Source: Siphonodentalium dalli (lineage: Eukaryota > Mollusca > Scaphopoda > Gadilida > Siphonodentaliidae). From it: a stretch of DNA of 64,000 bases. Made by a program: the position numbers and the translations under genes. The notes under the pieces were generated by a model. That model saw only the letters and a list, made by a program, of their open reading frames with translations. It searched no databases and was not told the origin of the DNA. Below, piece by piece: positions 45,441 to 56,539 of this stretch. The first letter of the stretch is position 1; each line of letters starts with the position of its first letter. The stretch spans positions 24,740,991-24,804,990 of the forward strand of contig CP136061.1 in NCBI GenBank assembly GCA_032622095.1, in the 5' to 3' direction.

Positions 45441-45599
45441 CTTACACGAAGGACCTACCAGCAGTTTAGGTTGAAAAAACTTCTAACTCCATCCGTTAAG
45501 CACCAATAGAAGAAATATAGTATTCGATATGGTGTGGCGAGAGCATGTATCCAATTGTAGTTCAACTATAGTTTGTTAAAAAAAACTCCACATAACACC

Positions 45600-46005
45600 G
45601 AGTGTGAATAGTTGTCCCCCAGAGAAATGAGCTGTGTCCGTCCGTCCGTCCATCTGTGTCCATTCGACGGTCAGAAACGTTTGCTGTCGGGATGCTAACT
45701 TGAATAGTATTCGGTCAAGTTCAAATTTGGGTTCGGTCCGAAAATTTATGACGGAGTTATGCCCCTTTTTCGACTTAGAAGTTGTTGATTATTTTGTTAT
45801 CTGGATGACAACTCAATCCGATAGCTTTCAAATTTAGTATATGGATAATTTACACTGAAATACATGTCATGTTCTATGTTAACAATATAGAGTGTTGGAA
45901 GAAGTTTGATTGAATGATTGTTCCCAGAATCAAATTATTGATTTTTTGAAAAAAGGCACCGGTCAAATAAAGCCTCCTTATTCGGGCGACGTGTGGCCTA
46001 GTGGC
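45600..46005 (+). repeat. Dispersed repeat, copy of the 1.9-2.8 kb family
   Basis: The gtccgtccgtccgtccatct head, 'atgctaacttgaatagtatt', 'gatagctttcaaatttagta' and the tail 'cgggcgacgtgtggcc' follow the same order as at 1,895-2,830, without the MITE. This copy shows the empty site. Confidence 0.6.
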
Positions 46006-47091
46006 TTTTGTTAACACACTAGTAGCGGTATACTGCACTTATGTACCTATTTGATATTAGATGTAAAATTGGATCTCCCCGTCGAAGATGGCCATCAAAA
46101 TGGCAGCCGGAAGTGGAATATTTAACGTTTTTTTTACAAGTATCTTCTAGATCAGTTTCTACTGCATGGAACAGGTTCAGAATTGTTACTTTAGTTTGCG
46201 TTATTCATATTAACTTATCTTTGGAGCAATAAGATCCCAGCCTCTTCCGATCCTTCAAAAATTAAATTTTACAGAACTCGGTATGAAATTTCACCAAAAT
46301 TTCACCAAAAGTCATATTTCAACAATAAAGGGACAGAACTGTGCAACGTAAGTGAGGCATATCATTACTTATGAATATTTCAAATCAATGGAACCAAAAT
46401 GTCACTTGGCCTGTCAGCAAGTTTTTAAAGAAGGCATATCTCTTTGTAAACATGTGTTATATAGTTACCGGCCATACCGGGGTATAAAATATTAGATATG
46501 AATCGATTAATATTCATTATATTTCGAATATTTTCTGGTCTAAAAACGTGTGGTTTTTAGCTAACGAACAACAGTGGTTACTGTTTACAACGACCAGAAT
46601 TTTGTCACAAATAAACGTTAATTAGACTCATTATCGCTTATAACTATTTATTAAAACAATAAAAACAATACATTCTGGAACACCCTAATGATATCTATCG
46701 CAATTTGGTATCGACTGAATGTTCTGTTCTTAAAATAGAACAATAAACGGTCCCACTTAATCATCTCATTTTATAATAAAATATTCGAAAGAAAATCAAT
46801 ATTAATTGATAAATCGTTTCCGGACATGGGTCTTCAATTCATATTTATTATTTTATACCCACGAAACTATTTCAAAATTGTTATATGAAGAGATAGTCCA
46901 TCTTTAGCGAATTGCTCAGTATCACAAAACCAAATGCTAACGTAAAATGATATTTTATATTATATAAAATTCATATGTGGTTTTAACTGGGCTGAAGCGT
47001 TGTTAACTATATGCACACCATGCATGCACGTAAAGTCAACCCCAAGCGGTGTTCTATTTATTAAATTGTGAACTACTCCTTATACACGTAC

Positions 47092-47268
47092 CTGAGAAAT
47101 TTCCTAAAATGGTCTTCAGAAATTCGTGGGTTGCAGCTGAATCTACTATAGCCAGTTTGCCACCCTCTTGTGCACACGCATTCGCAGCTTGACTGAAGTC
47201 CAGAGGCCCCGCGTCGAATGTTATACACTTTCCGTTGAGTACATACCGATTGCTTAAACACTGTTTAG
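47092..47268 (-). CDS. C-type lectin-like protein, internal exon (first half of CTLD)
   Basis: A 177-nt exon between an acceptor (TTATTCCAG, 47,269-47,277) and a donor (CAG|GTACGTG). It enters and leaves in phase 1, so it joins the 44.8-kb exon in frame through an Ala codon. It reads 'CLSNRYVLNGKCITFDAGP', then 'DFSQAANACAQEGGKLAIVD' (the hallmark 'A...C...GG.LA..' helix region) and 'HEFLKTILGNFS'. The first Cys pair of the domain is present. A signal-peptide exon should lie at higher coordinates; I could not identify it in 47,280-49,000, so the gene model is incomplete at its 5' end. Confidence 0.9.
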
Positions 47269-47319
47269 CTGGAATAACAGAAACGATTCAATGGTTGTGA
47301 TAAATCTAAGGGTACGTCC

Positions 47320-47560
47320 ATACACTGGCAAGTTTGCACGGTATGGATTGCAGGCTTTAATTCGTCATAGAAAACAATGTGATGCCAGAATATGAACGGA
47401 AACATGCATGAATGTTGGATCATGCAGGAAGAATAGCAAGTCATTCTACATAAGGGTACGTTCATACGGTGGCAAGTTTGCACGGTATGTTTTGCAGGCA
47501 TTTCGTCATAGATACCCACATGGTGCCAGAATATGAACGGAAACATGCATATAAAATGAA
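47320..47560. repeat. Two ~110-bp copies in tandem
   Basis: 'gccagaatatgaacggaaac' and 'gcaagtttgcacggtatg' blocks occur at 47,327-47,412 and 47,463-47,550, just upstream of the lectin exon in gene orientation. Confidence 0.8.
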
Positions 47561-47764
47561 TCTGCTCCACAGTTAACTACATGAGAAGGAAAATCTATGC
47601 AGTTCCACCTGTAGCGATTCCATCGGAATTTGTCTGCAAATAACATGCAATTATCTCGCAATAATATATCATTCAGATATTTAAAGGCAAATGCTATTAT
47701 ATAGCACCGTTACAAGTAGAACTACAACAATTTTACTTTCAGGTCGTTCGCTTTGGTAAAGCTG

Positions 47765-48510
47765 CATGACAGGGCAGGCAATTCTGTACATGATTTCCGC
47801 CACACGCAGTTCAGATTTTGATAAATTGGGTCAGAACGGGTCACGAAATAGAGTCGGGACCCCGGAAATTCACATATTACGCCATTAAAATTGGTGAGGA
47901 GTAAGTATAACGGCCGTACTCTTCGTGATTTCGATACCACAGACAGGGCAGGCAATTCTGTATAGGATTTGCGCCATACGCAGTTGAGATTTTAAGAAAT
48001 TGGGTCAGGACGGGTCACGAAATAGAGTCAGGACCCCGGAAATTCATATACTACGCCATTTAATGTGGTGACGAGTAAGTATCACGGCCTTGCTCTTCGT
48101 GATTTCCACAACACAGGCAGGGCAGGCAATTCTGTACAGGATTTCCGCCACACGCAGTTGAGATTTTCAGAAATTGGGTCAGGACGGGTCACGAAATAGA
48201 GTCGGGACCCCGAAAATTCACATATTACGCCATTAAAATAGGTGACGAGTAAGTATCACGGCCTAACTCTCCGTGATTTCGACATCACAGACAGGGCAGG
48301 CAATTATGTACAGGATTTCCGCCACACGCAGTTGAGATTTTGAGAAATTGGGTCAGGACGGGTCACGAAATAGAGTCGGGACCCCGAAAATTCACTTAAT
48401 ACGCCATTAAAATTGGTGAAGAGTAAGTATCACGGCATAACTCTTCGTGATTTCGATATCACAGACAGGGCAGGCAATTCTGTATAGGATTTCCGCCACA
48501 CGCAGTTTAT
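47765..48510. repeat. 174-bp tandem repeat, ~4.3 copies
   Basis: Units start 'cagggcaggcaattctgtac' at 47,770, 47,945, 48,119, 48,293 and 48,467, each with 'gggtcaggacgggtcacgaa' and 'ataccactcttcgtgatttc'-like stretches. Copies are ~90% alike by eye. The 174-bp period is a multiple of 3, but no long frame stays open. Confidence 0.92.
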
Positions 48511-49039
48511 TGCTTAATAGGTCAGGTATAAATTGTTTGCATGGGTGAACCTGACCGGCAATATGGGGAGATGATGTGGTATATATATACTATGGTTTTA
48601 GCCCCGTGTATTTCTTCGCTGATTTTAAATCCTTGCGGAGATCTCGCTCTTCGATTATCGCTATGAATACCAAGAAAAAGATCGCGATAAGGTTCTAAAG
48701 TTGGATGAATATTTCTACTACGGACATGGATCTATTTCGAAATTCTACATTGTGAATTGAACTTGAGTATAATGTTTTTTGAACTGTTGAACTTTTCTCC
48801 CACAGCCATTGGGACCTTCCTCTACCCTGTGTAATGTCGCAATATTTATCCACCTGTTCATATTGATTTTCTGTCATTGTTTCGATGAAATTGGACAATG
48901 GCATACCCAACACCTCTGGCCAGATAGGTGTGATAAACAATCAATATAAACTGTATCCAGTGGTTAATTGATCAATCGCCACTCAAATGACGTCGACGTG
49001 ACTCCTAGATTGACCAATTAACACATCTAACTATCAGCC
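48511..49039. other. Spacer and probable LINE 5' UTR
   Basis: An 81-codon minus-strand ORF is featureless. The ~100 bases before 49,040 probably belong to the LINE that starts here. Confidence 0.35.
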
Positions 49040-50522
49040 ATGGATAATATTCTAACTGAAACAGATGCCATCCTTAATATGGACTCCCTGTGTACCATCA
49101 CGATAGTGCCGACGAATCATGATCTCTCAAGTATGGAATCAAAATCACCTGACCACACTTACGCTCAAAGTCAGGCACCAAAGACTTTTACAAACGCATT
49201 CAATTGTTTCACTACGAGTATGCAAACTGATAGCAGCATCGACAAAGACATTAAGTTTTATATCATGTTAATGATGGAGTTCATACACAATACGCCAAAG
49301 GACGCGTTGGTAGCCAAACTCCTATACTCGACAAAGGAAGATGAATCAAAACTAGATGCGATGCGACTGACATTGTTTGATGAAATAAAGAAACTTAAAA
49401 TTGTTAATGTAGGTCATGACGCAATTACGAAACGGAGAATTCAAACTAAAACCTCCGAAACTGTGTCCAAAAAGCTGGCAACTGACATCTACCACCTCTT
49501 CTATTGTCTGCTTGAAGAGAAAGTTGAATATATTACGCATATGTTGAGTGTACCGCGTACCAGAAGCCAACAACAGAGCCAGGCTAAACCCGACTCCACG
49601 CATACAGGTCTGCCGGATAAAGCATGCAATGTGGAACCTAAGTCAGCGAATACTGACCCCACACATGATGTTCACAGTGATATCGGAATTCGAGCGAACA
49701 TAACGCTTCTGCAGCAGTCAAAGGACAAAATGCAAACACATATTGATAACATCTCGTCCGACCTATCAGCTAGAGTTAGCACCAATGAAGTTAACCAACA
49801 AGATATTATTCGAAGACTCGAAGCAGTTGAACACTTAACATCTACACACGGCCTTGCGGTGGAGCGCATCGAGAGCGATAAATGCAATGGTGTTGCGAAA
49901 CTGAAGGCAGACATAAAAACAATGAAACAAGATATTTCAACAATCCTGGAAACCAAGTCAACTCAACCAAAGGGTCAATAGCTTCAATTGGTGGGAGAAT
50001 TAAAACTATTGAAGAAATCCACACAAAGAACAACTCGAAGTGCAAATCGAACTCGCATAAACCATCTGATAAGTGTGATTGTGAACACCGCTGCACAGAT
50101 AATCTAAAAGCGGATATGCAAAGTTTCGTCGGCCATATATATGGTGAACTCAACAAATTCGCACACTTGACGTGGAACAATATCCACGCTAACCGTTCAC
50201 AAAACCCACCGGAAACCAGAGAATATCCACGATCACCTCCAGTTAGTGCTGTAGACATCCAGCTAGTTGGCACCAGCGACAAACCGTCTCCCATACCCAG
50301 TGCTTCAAAATTCTGTCCGCAGGAAACGTCCACACCTAGTTCCTCTCATGTTAAACACACATATAAAGAGCCGACAAACAAACAATTAGGCAAGAAGAAC
50401 AACTCTATTAACCATGTGCGATTCCTGTAGATGATTGTGACGATACCCACCAGAGTGTCACAGAAGACACATATCTCGCCAATAAACGGAACAAGATGAA
50501 GTCAAATAACCATGGTGCTAAC
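49040..50522 (+). pseudogene. LINE ORF1 (N-terminal and middle parts), frameshifted
   Basis: Starts MDNILTETDAILNMDS and runs 313 codons, then continues in the next frame from ~49,960 (182-codon frame with 'TKGSIASIGGRIKTIEEIH') and in the third frame from ~50,412 to the Gypsy insertion. The 80-residue stretch 'NITLLQQSKDKMQTHI..EVNQQDIIRRLEAVEH' has heptad-like spacing typical of ORF1 coiled coils, followed by a Cys/His patch (CDCEHRC). ORF1 proteins bind LINE RNA. Two small indels and the nested element make it non-functional. Assignment rests on order and on the ORF2 start at 56.4 kb. Confidence 0.7.
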
Positions 50523-50654
50523 TAAATAAGAACGATGTCTATTTGTTCATTAAATTGTATTGTTGCTAGATCATGAATATCAGTCTCAAACAATGACCAC
50601 AGTTATCTGGAATGAAATGAACAGTATATTAGTTAAACATATGATAATCCTGTA
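50523..50654 (-). repeat. 3' LTR of the Gypsy element
   Basis: 132 bp, read on the minus strand as TACAGGATTATC...TTCTTATTTA. It differs from the partner LTR at one base (attaaattgt against attaaactgt). It does not start with the usual TG. Confidence 0.93.
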
Positions 50655-50667
50655 TCTCCCCTTGAGT
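50655..50667 (-). promoter_or_regulatory. Polypurine tract
   Basis: CTCAAGGGGAGA on the minus strand directly abuts the 3' LTR, where plus-strand DNA priming is expected. Confidence 0.65.
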
Positions 50668-50794
50668 CTTTGGCACAGGAGAATTTAAATTAAAGTTAAA
50701 TTAACAAAGACTGGTTTAGTCTGTATCCATCTCAAACGAAAAGTTAATTGTGGTCCATATATGTGAACGTTTAGTGTCCGCACACACGGAATGT

Positions 50795-53700
50795 TCATGG
50801 ACTCATGTCATAGTCCTTTGTCCACTCCGGAGGTCGTCGGTTACGTTGTGGTCGACTGGGAGGGGTGGAATGCATCGGTGTCCCGGCACTTGTAGGTCCA
50901 GTCGGAGGTCGCCTGTTATGTTCCGGTCGACTTGGGGTGGTGGAATGCATCGGTGTTTCGGCACTTGTAGGTCCAGTCGGAGGCGTCGTTGTCGAATTTG
51001 GAAGGCTAACGGAATCGGAAGGTGGCAGAGGATGATCTTCTGACGGACCGGTGAGTTCGTTGTCCGGATAGTCCGGACTTCGTGATGAGGTTGTTAATGA
51101 GCGTGTTGCTGGAGCTGGGTGCGCGACTCGTTGATGTAATACCAAATCATGTTCAATCGCTCGTCTGGGTGGAGGTATTAGCACTGGAGTGTATTTCCGA
51201 AGGAATTTCCTATTGCGTAATGTCACTCTTCCCGAACCATCAACCTTAACAACGTATTGGTCGAACTGACGAACCTCTATGATGATGCCCGTTTTGTCCC
51301 ATTTCAGCGGATGTGTCCCAACTTGGTTCTGAATTCGAACAAAATCGCCTACTACAAGTGGCAGGAGTCGTTTAGTATGCTCGGATAGGCGTTCTCCGTC
51401 TCTCATGTGCCGATTTCGTAGCGCTTCTTCGCGGTTGTATAAAGTTTCACGCCAGGTGTCATGTGGGCGGTATCGTCCAGGTGGAATTGGAATGAAGTCA
51501 CGTATTGGGCGACCAAACACACACATTGCTGGAGACAGTTTCGTGTCTCTGTCGGGAGTGTTCCTGTATTGGAGCATGGCGCGTTGGAATGAGTCGGGAG
51601 TGAGGTCACCATTTACGGTAGTATTGTCAGTAATTAAGCGTTTCATGGTTTTTACTCCTACTTCTGCGCGACAATTGCTGTGCGGATACGCGACAGAGGA
51701 GAGCCTATGGTGTACGCCCCAGTCTTTCATGAACTGCCTTGTTGTTGCTGAAGTGAACTCTTGTCCGCCATCGGATGACAATTCATCTGGAATTCCGAAA
51801 GTTACGAATACGCGCCGCAAACAAGTAATGAGACCAGATGCACCAGAAGTCGACATTTCCACAATTGGCCAGTTGGAATATCGATCGACCATAACCAGAT
51901 AATTACGCCCCTTGTAGTGGAAGAAATCTGCGCAGACACATTGAAATCGGTAGTCTCGTGATGTCAGCGGTGTTGGTGGTGCCATTGGTTGTGATGGGCT
52001 CATTCGATTGCAGTGATTACATGTGGCTCTGACAGCTGATATTGCTGGAGTGATACCTGGCCAGAATACTGAAGATTCAGCTCTAGAAGTCATTGACGTT
52101 ACCCCTTGGTGTGCGGCATGTAGTGCAGCTAGAACTTCCTGTCTAAGGGACGGTGGTATAATTACACGATCCTTGTAGAGTAGTACCCCATCAACAGTGT
52201 AGAGGTCTTCACGAAACTGGAAGTAATCACGCAATGGAGCAGGAAATTCAGGCCTAGAGTCTGGGATGCCAGCTTCGATCAGTCCAATCAGTTTGTGCAT
52301 TTCGTTGTCACTGGCTGTCGCGGTACGTATCCTGTCCCAAGTCACCGATTTGATCGCAAGCGAGTCAATATCTGACACAGCGGCTGACACGATACATTCC
52401 TCTAGGTTGTTGACATTTCTGGTTGGCGAACGGATTCCAGCGAGGAAAGATGAAGGCAGCACAACATTAACTGCATCGGTGTCGTCAGTGTCATCTGGCA
52501 GTCGCAATTTAGTGGGGTCGCCAGTGGGATGTCGAGACAATGCATCAGCGGCATGGTGTTTAATTCCTTGAATGTGAACCATTCGAAATCGATATAGGAG
52601 AGTCTTCTCTTTTAGGTTTCGAAGCCGTGTGTTGGAGATGTCTTCTAAGGATCGATCACCGAATATTTTAAGCAGAGGTTTGTGGTCCACCGCAACGATA
52701 AGATCCTTGCACCCTAGTACGAAGTATCTGGCTTTGTCGAGTGCATCGGCGACTGCTAGGGCTTCACCCTCGACTGGTGCGTATCTTGATTCAGCTGCGT
52801 GTGTGAACCGACTGCCGATAAGCGTGATTTTCCACCCAGTAGGGCAGCAAAAGGGCTCTGAGTTCGGACAATTACAGTGCTTCTGAAGCATCCAGAAGCC
52901 AATGCCATCCTTCGACCAATCTGTAGCCAGGCATGTTGGTCTGTTCTTGTCGAAGATCTTGACACCATGTTCTATTTCGCGGACGATCATCGTTTTCGAT
53001 TCCTCGAATAAGTTGTCGATGTCTTCGTCCCATCTGAATGGTGTTCCTGGTTTCAGAAATTGACGGAATGGTAACATCTTCTGAGTCATGCTGAATGCAT
53101 ATGATACCTGGTTGACTAGGCCGAACCACGAGCGGATGTCTGTGATGTTTTTGGGTGCCGGGAAGTCCAGGATCGAACGCAGATACTTCGTGGAGGGTCG
53201 AACATTGTCAGATGTTATCTCAAAGCCTGCAAATTCCACAACATCTCGCCCAAACTCAAATTTTTCAGGATTTAGGATGATGCCGTGTCTATCACACATG
53301 TCAAGCCATTCTGCTGCTTGGAAGAAGCTCTCTTCGATTGAATCAGACCAGAGCAACACATCGTCGATGCACTTTGTTTTGTTTGGAAAGTCTGACACTA
53401 TCTCATCATAACGTCTGGTATAGCCGTCACCGGAAGCGATATAGCCTTGATGTGCAGTCTTGTAGCGGTATCTTCCCCATGGTGTAATGAAAGTAGTCAG
53501 GTGACGGTCTGATTCATGCATTGGAATACTGTGGTATCCGTTCCAGGCGTCGAATACTGTCTTCTTTTTACCACGTGGGATCGATCTCGCTTGGTGGAAT
53601 GGTGATGGTGTGTGGTGCGTTTCTCGTGTAGCATGGGCATTAAGTGGTTGAAAGTCCACAGTGCGGCGTGGCATCCCATTCTTCTTAGCGCAAATAACCA

Positions 53701-55705
53701 TTCTGTGGCACCATGTGACCGGTTCGCCCACAGGGACTGGTTCCAGTACTCCTAGCCTTACATCCTGGTCAAGTCCTGATTTGACTTGATCTCGCCAGTG
53801 AAGTGGGACAGGAATAGGCGTGTGGTAAGCAACCGGTGTTGCATTCGAGTTGACCATTAACCGCATAGGTGGTCCATCCATCCGAGGCAGAGGTTGGTGT
53901 TCACAGTTGTTGAACGTGCTAGATTTGTAGTGATTCAGGAGGTAGTTGTGCAACTTCTGCCTGTTTTCTTCAGTGGCAGGAAACGGGAGTTTGGTTGGTG
54001 GCGGTGGTGGTAGCTGACGTCGTGGGCAGTCACATGACGCTGATGTCCCGTTCATGTTCATAACGTCGGTGTACCCATTTGCATGATTATTCACGGCGTT
54101 GGCAGTAGTTGACAGGTTGTGTGTTTCGCCTACCATGGGAAAGGTGGTAGAAATGATACCAAGGTCGATGCATGCCTCCCTGCTGAGAAATAGTTTGTCA
54201 GAAGACTCCGTCACATAAGTCATTTGTCTAGTTTCGACAGATTGTCCTTGTCCATTAACACCCGACAGTCGAAGTACGGTGGCGCCGATGATCCTGATAC
54301 CTTTACTGTTGGCTGCGTGCATCTTCATAGTGACAGGAATTAGGTCGGATTGTCGCAGCCCAAGGCGATGAATGACTCTAATGCCAGCTAGGCAACTCTG
54401 GCATCCTGTGTCTGCCATTGCCGACAAAAGAGCTGTCTTGGGTCGGAAGGTAGTTGTGAATCCAAGTGCCACGTAGTCTGATGGTAGGACTTTTGCTTTG
54501 AGTTCAACGAATGGCTGAGGCTTCGACCTTTTCCTGAACCAAGCGTCCGAAAGTGTGTCGTAAACGTGATGTTCAATGGCGATGGTCTTGTCGTTTTTTC
54601 TGTCCTGAGAATCACTCGCGGCACATGACGTATTGAACACTGCACCATCACATTCAACCTTGCTAGAAGCAGCGGGTTTTTGCACTTTCGGCTGGTCCAG
54701 CTGGTGATCCCGATCCTGAGAATTACTCGCGGAACATAACGTATCGAAGACTGCACCATCACATTCAACCATGCTGGAAGCAGCGGGTTTTTGCACTTTC
54801 GGCTTGTCTCTGCTGCGGCAGACACATTCCATGTGGTGATCCCGATTGCAGAGTTGAGTTTGATGACCATATGCTGCACACTGTGTTTTACGAACGCGGG
54901 CCGGAGAGTTTTTGCCGTGTCCTCGTTTTCCACAGTATGAACATGGGTCACTTTTGTCCTTCATGTCAGACTGTTTGTTGTGTTTGTACGAGCTACGAGC
55001 GGCTTCCACTGCATGGGAATCCAGGAGGCGAGAAGCTGAGCGTTTACCTGCTTCTTTGGCTTCAACAAACTGAAAGACCTCCTCCAGAGTCATATCTTGG
55101 TTTTTGTCACCGAGAAGGTCGAGTTGGATCTCCGGGTCAGCGAGTCCACGCGAAAGAACATCACGGAGTATTTCTTCCGTGTAGTTGACTTCATGTGCAC
55201 ATCCTGGGCAGTCCATTAGGAATTTGCACACACTGGCTTGTCCGCGAAGTCGTGCACCGAAACTACGAATTGATTCGTCTCGGTCTTGTCGCATGTTATG
55301 CAGCGTCACACGAGCAACCATGGTGTTTTCTTCTCGGACAGCTAGTCTTTTGATGGCGGCGAGGACTTCATTTTCAGTTTTATTTGTCAGGCTGCCGCCA
55401 GCTGATCTTGTTAGGTCCTTTCTGAGTGGGTCGTCGCAACATTCTAACAACTGCACAACTTTGTCCTGACCGGTAATTTTGGTGGCTTCGACATATTCTG
55501 TCCAGCGTGCCGTGAAGTATGTCCATTCTTCGCTGGTACCTGCTGCAGATATTGTAGGCCTTTTCACTTTCTCCACTTTAGCGATGGCAGCGGGTACTGG
55601 CACATGCGTTGTACTGTGGGCTGTGATTAGAGCAGCTACTATTACAGCATCAAGGTCCTCTGTTACGTATGCGCAGCCGGCAATTGGACACTGTACTGCA
55701 GGCAT
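50795..55705 (-). CDS. Gypsy gag-pol polyprotein
   Basis: A single 1,636-codon frame. The gag part spans ~1-300 with an unusual zinc knuckle ([11 protein letters not shown] near 252). The aspartic protease DTG lies near 431, and the reverse transcriptase has its active-site box CIDDVLL near 778 (family norm YIDD or YVDD). RNase H reads '[10 protein letters not shown]' near 920. Integrase has an HHCC-type N-terminus ending CNHC near 1,228 and catalytic Asp in CADFF (~1,257), Asp in SSDGGQEF (~1,311) and Glu in RAEVGV (~1,347), spaced as DD35E. A Pro/Thr/Ser-rich tail with two repeated ~30-residue segments (PTGPTSA.TPMHST) closes it. No stop or frameshift interrupts it. Start is the first Met ([11 protein letters not shown]), close to the 5' LTR. 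Gag and pol share one frame with no visible slippage site. Confidence 0.95.
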   Translation of the reverse strand: MPAVQCPIAGCAYVTEDLDAVIVAALITAHSTTHVPVPAAIAKVEKVKRPTISAAGTSEEWTYFTARWTEYVEATKITGQDKVVQLLECCDDPLRKDLTRSAGGSLTNKTENEVLAAIKRLAVREENTMVARVTLHNMRQDRDESIRSFGARLRGQASVCKFLMDCPGCAHEVNYTEEILRDVLSRGLADPEIQLDLLGDKNQDMTLEEVFQFVEAKEAGKRSASRLLDSHAVEAARSSYKHNKQSDMKDKSDPCSYCGKRGHGKNSPARVRKTQCAAYGHQTQLCNRDHHMECVCRSRDKPKVQKPAASSMVECDGAVFDTLCSASNSQDRDHQLDQPKVQKPAASSKVECDGAVFNTSCAASDSQDRKNDKTIAIEHHVYDTLSDAWFRKRSKPQPFVELKAKVLPSDYVALGFTTTFRPKTALLSAMADTGCQSCLAGIRVIHRLGLRQSDLIPVTMKMHAANSKGIRIIGATVLRLSGVNGQGQSVETRQMTYVTESSDKLFLSREACIDLGIISTTFPMVGETHNLSTTANAVNNHANGYTDVMNMNGTSASCDCPRRQLPPPPPTKLPFPATEENRQKLHNYLLNHYKSSTFNNCEHQPLPRMDGPPMRLMVNSNATPVAYHTPIPVPLHWRDQVKSGLDQDVRLGVLEPVPVGEPVTWCHRMVICAKKNGMPRRTVDFQPLNAHATRETHHTPSPFHQARSIPRGKKKTVFDAWNGYHSIPMHESDRHLTTFITPWGRYRYKTAHQGYIASGDGYTRRYDEIVSDFPNKTKCIDDVLLWSDSIEESFFQAAEWLDMCDRHGIILNPEKFEFGRDVVEFAGFEITSDNVRPSTKYLRSILDFPAPKNITDIRSWFGLVNQVSYAFSMTQKMLPFRQFLKPGTPFRWDEDIDNLFEESKTMIVREIEHGVKIFDKNRPTCLATDWSKDGIGFWMLQKHCNCPNSEPFCCPTGWKITLIGSRFTHAAESRYAPVEGEALAVADALDKARYFVLGCKDLIVAVDHKPLLKIFGDRSLEDISNTRLRNLKEKTLLYRFRMVHIQGIKHHAADALSRHPTGDPTKLRLPDDTDDTDAVNVVLPSSFLAGIRSPTRNVNNLEECIVSAAVSDIDSLAIKSVTWDRIRTATASDNEMHKLIGLIEAGIPDSRPEFPAPLRDYFQFREDLYTVDGVLLYKDRVIIPPSLRQEVLAALHAAHQGVTSMTSRAESSVFWPGITPAISAVRATCNHCNRMSPSQPMAPPTPLTSRDYRFQCVCADFFHYKGRNYLVMVDRYSNWPIVEMSTSGASGLITCLRRVFVTFGIPDELSSDGGQEFTSATTRQFMKDWGVHHRLSSVAYPHSNCRAEVGVKTMKRLITDNTTVNGDLTPDSFQRAMLQYRNTPDRDTKLSPAMCVFGRPIRDFIPIPPGRYRPHDTWRETLYNREEALRNRHMRDGERLSEHTKRLLPLVVGDFVRIQNQVGTHPLKWDKTGIIIEVRQFDQYVVKVDGSGRVTLRNRKFLRKYTPVLIPPPRRAIEHDLVLHQRVAHPAPATRSLTTSSRSPDYPDNELTGPSEDHPLPPSDSVSLPNSTTTPPTGPTSAETPMHSTTPSRPEHNRRPPTGPTSAGTPMHSTPPSRPQRNRRPPEWTKDYDMSP

Positions 55706-55764
55706 GGTAGCGTAGTTGTTGGCGAGTCGGTTTTATCGGAGTTGTAGAAACGATTCTGTGGTCA

Positions 55765-55896
55765 TAAATAAGAACGATGTCTATTTGTTCATTAAACTGT
55801 ATTGTTGCTAGATCATGAATATCAGTCTCAAACAATGACCACAGTTATCTGGAATGAAATGAACAGTATATTAGTTAAACATATGATAATCCTGTA
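55765..55896 (-). repeat. 5' LTR of the Gypsy element
   Basis: Partner of the LTR at 50,523. The adjacent internal sequence (minus strand, TGACCACAGAATCGTTTC) would be the primer binding site. I cannot match it to a tRNA from memory. Confidence 0.93.
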
Positions 55897-56255
55897 CTAA
55901 CGACGACCATTCAAACAAATGCACTGCGCGAAATAATGACTCGTTCAAAAACTCATCGTATTCCAGATTCTATCAGAAGTCAAACGATGGCCCAATTCAA
56001 ACCGCGCGAGTGTTCCTCGGTAACCTCGATGTTAAAGTCGACGCCTGTGTGCTCTCAGATTATCTGGATGACTTTGAAGTGCGGCATTCAGTTGTACGAA
56101 TCCTGCAAGGTGGAAAAGCTGACGGTCCTGTGTCGGCAAGAATAAATATCCACGTCGAAGATGTTGATGAAGTACTTAAGGTTTCTGGCCAATTGCAGTA
56201 TTATGTAGACCATGGCTCTCCAAACGTTCATTTGACGATAGGCGTTCATCCATGA
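55897..56255 (+). pseudogene. LINE ORF1, C-terminal part after the Gypsy insertion
   Basis: In frame with the third segment before the insertion, it reads through 'TARVFLGNLDVKVDACVL', 'VRHSVVRILQGGKADGPVSA' and 'NVHLTIGVHP' to TGA at 56,253. The beta-rich 'VFLGNL...ARINIHVEDV' pattern is like the C-terminal nucleic-acid-binding region of some LINE ORF1 proteins. Separated from its N-terminus by 5.4 kb. Confidence 0.7.
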
Positions 56256-56320
56256 ACTACGGATCAAATGGCCGTACACAGCGCCGTGATCGCTAATTAT
56301 TATACACGTGCATATATGTA

Positions 56321-56539
56321 TTGCACTCAATGATAGTAATGTCTAGTCGTAGGAAAGGTCACATATATAGGCCATACGAGGCGGCTGTCCTCTCACTGGT
56401 AAGTTTGTGTAACATAATGTTCAATATTGTTACATGGAACGCCACAGGGGCGTTGGGTAGCAGCAGCTACATGTACTACGGTGACATCGGCTACTTATTC
56501 CCAGTTCCTTATTCCTTATTCGGAAACATTATATATTGA
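56321..56539 (+). pseudogene. LINE ORF2 start (APE endonuclease N-terminus), cut off by satellite
   Basis: The frame contains MFNIVTWNATGALGSSSYMY, the opening strand of an APE-type endonuclease ('ni.tWN..g'), beginning 162 bases after ORF1 ends. After ~25 residues the similarity stops, and the 143-bp satellite begins at ~56,530. This LINE thus has a 5' end but no 3' end, which is the reverse of normal truncation. Confidence 0.65.

Larger units (their letters stand above)
45031..47091 (-). other. Intron of the C-type lectin gene
   Basis: A 2.06-kb GTACGT...TTTCAG intron on the minus strand. It holds the telomere-like tract, a copy of the 1.9-kb dispersed repeat (45,600-46,000) and an isolated 'gaagatggccatcaaaatgg' block at 46,083. 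The remainder (46,110-47,090) is AT-rich with nothing supported. Confidence 0.8.
50523..55896 (-). mobile_element. Ty3/Gypsy LTR retrotransposon, complete and young-looking
   Basis: A 5,374-bp element on the minus strand: two 132-bp LTRs with one difference, one long gag-pol frame, a purine tract next to the 3' LTR, and a 5-bp target duplication CTAAC (50,518-50,522 and 55,897-55,901). It sits inside LINE ORF1: removing the element and one CTAAC would leave that reading frame continuous. Short LTRs and a single fused frame are notable. Near-identical LTRs indicate a recent insertion. Confidence 0.95.

Noticed and set aside
45061-45474. 137-codon Arg/Val-rich ORF
   Set aside because: Translation of the degenerate TTAGGG-like tract inside the lectin intron.
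47323-47570. Minus-strand 101-codon ORF as the lectin signal-peptide exon
   Set aside because: It is made of a tandem 110-bp repeat, lacks a hydrophobic leader and runs into the acceptor of the known exon.
48590-48700. Hydrophobic minus-strand stretch (IAIFFLVFIAIIEERDL) as a leader exon
   Set aside because: No in-frame Met and no suitable donor; it ends in a stop before any splice site.
53088-53411. Plus-strand ORFs of 80-165 codons across 50.7-55.7 kb
   Set aside because: Shadows of the long minus-strand Gypsy frame.
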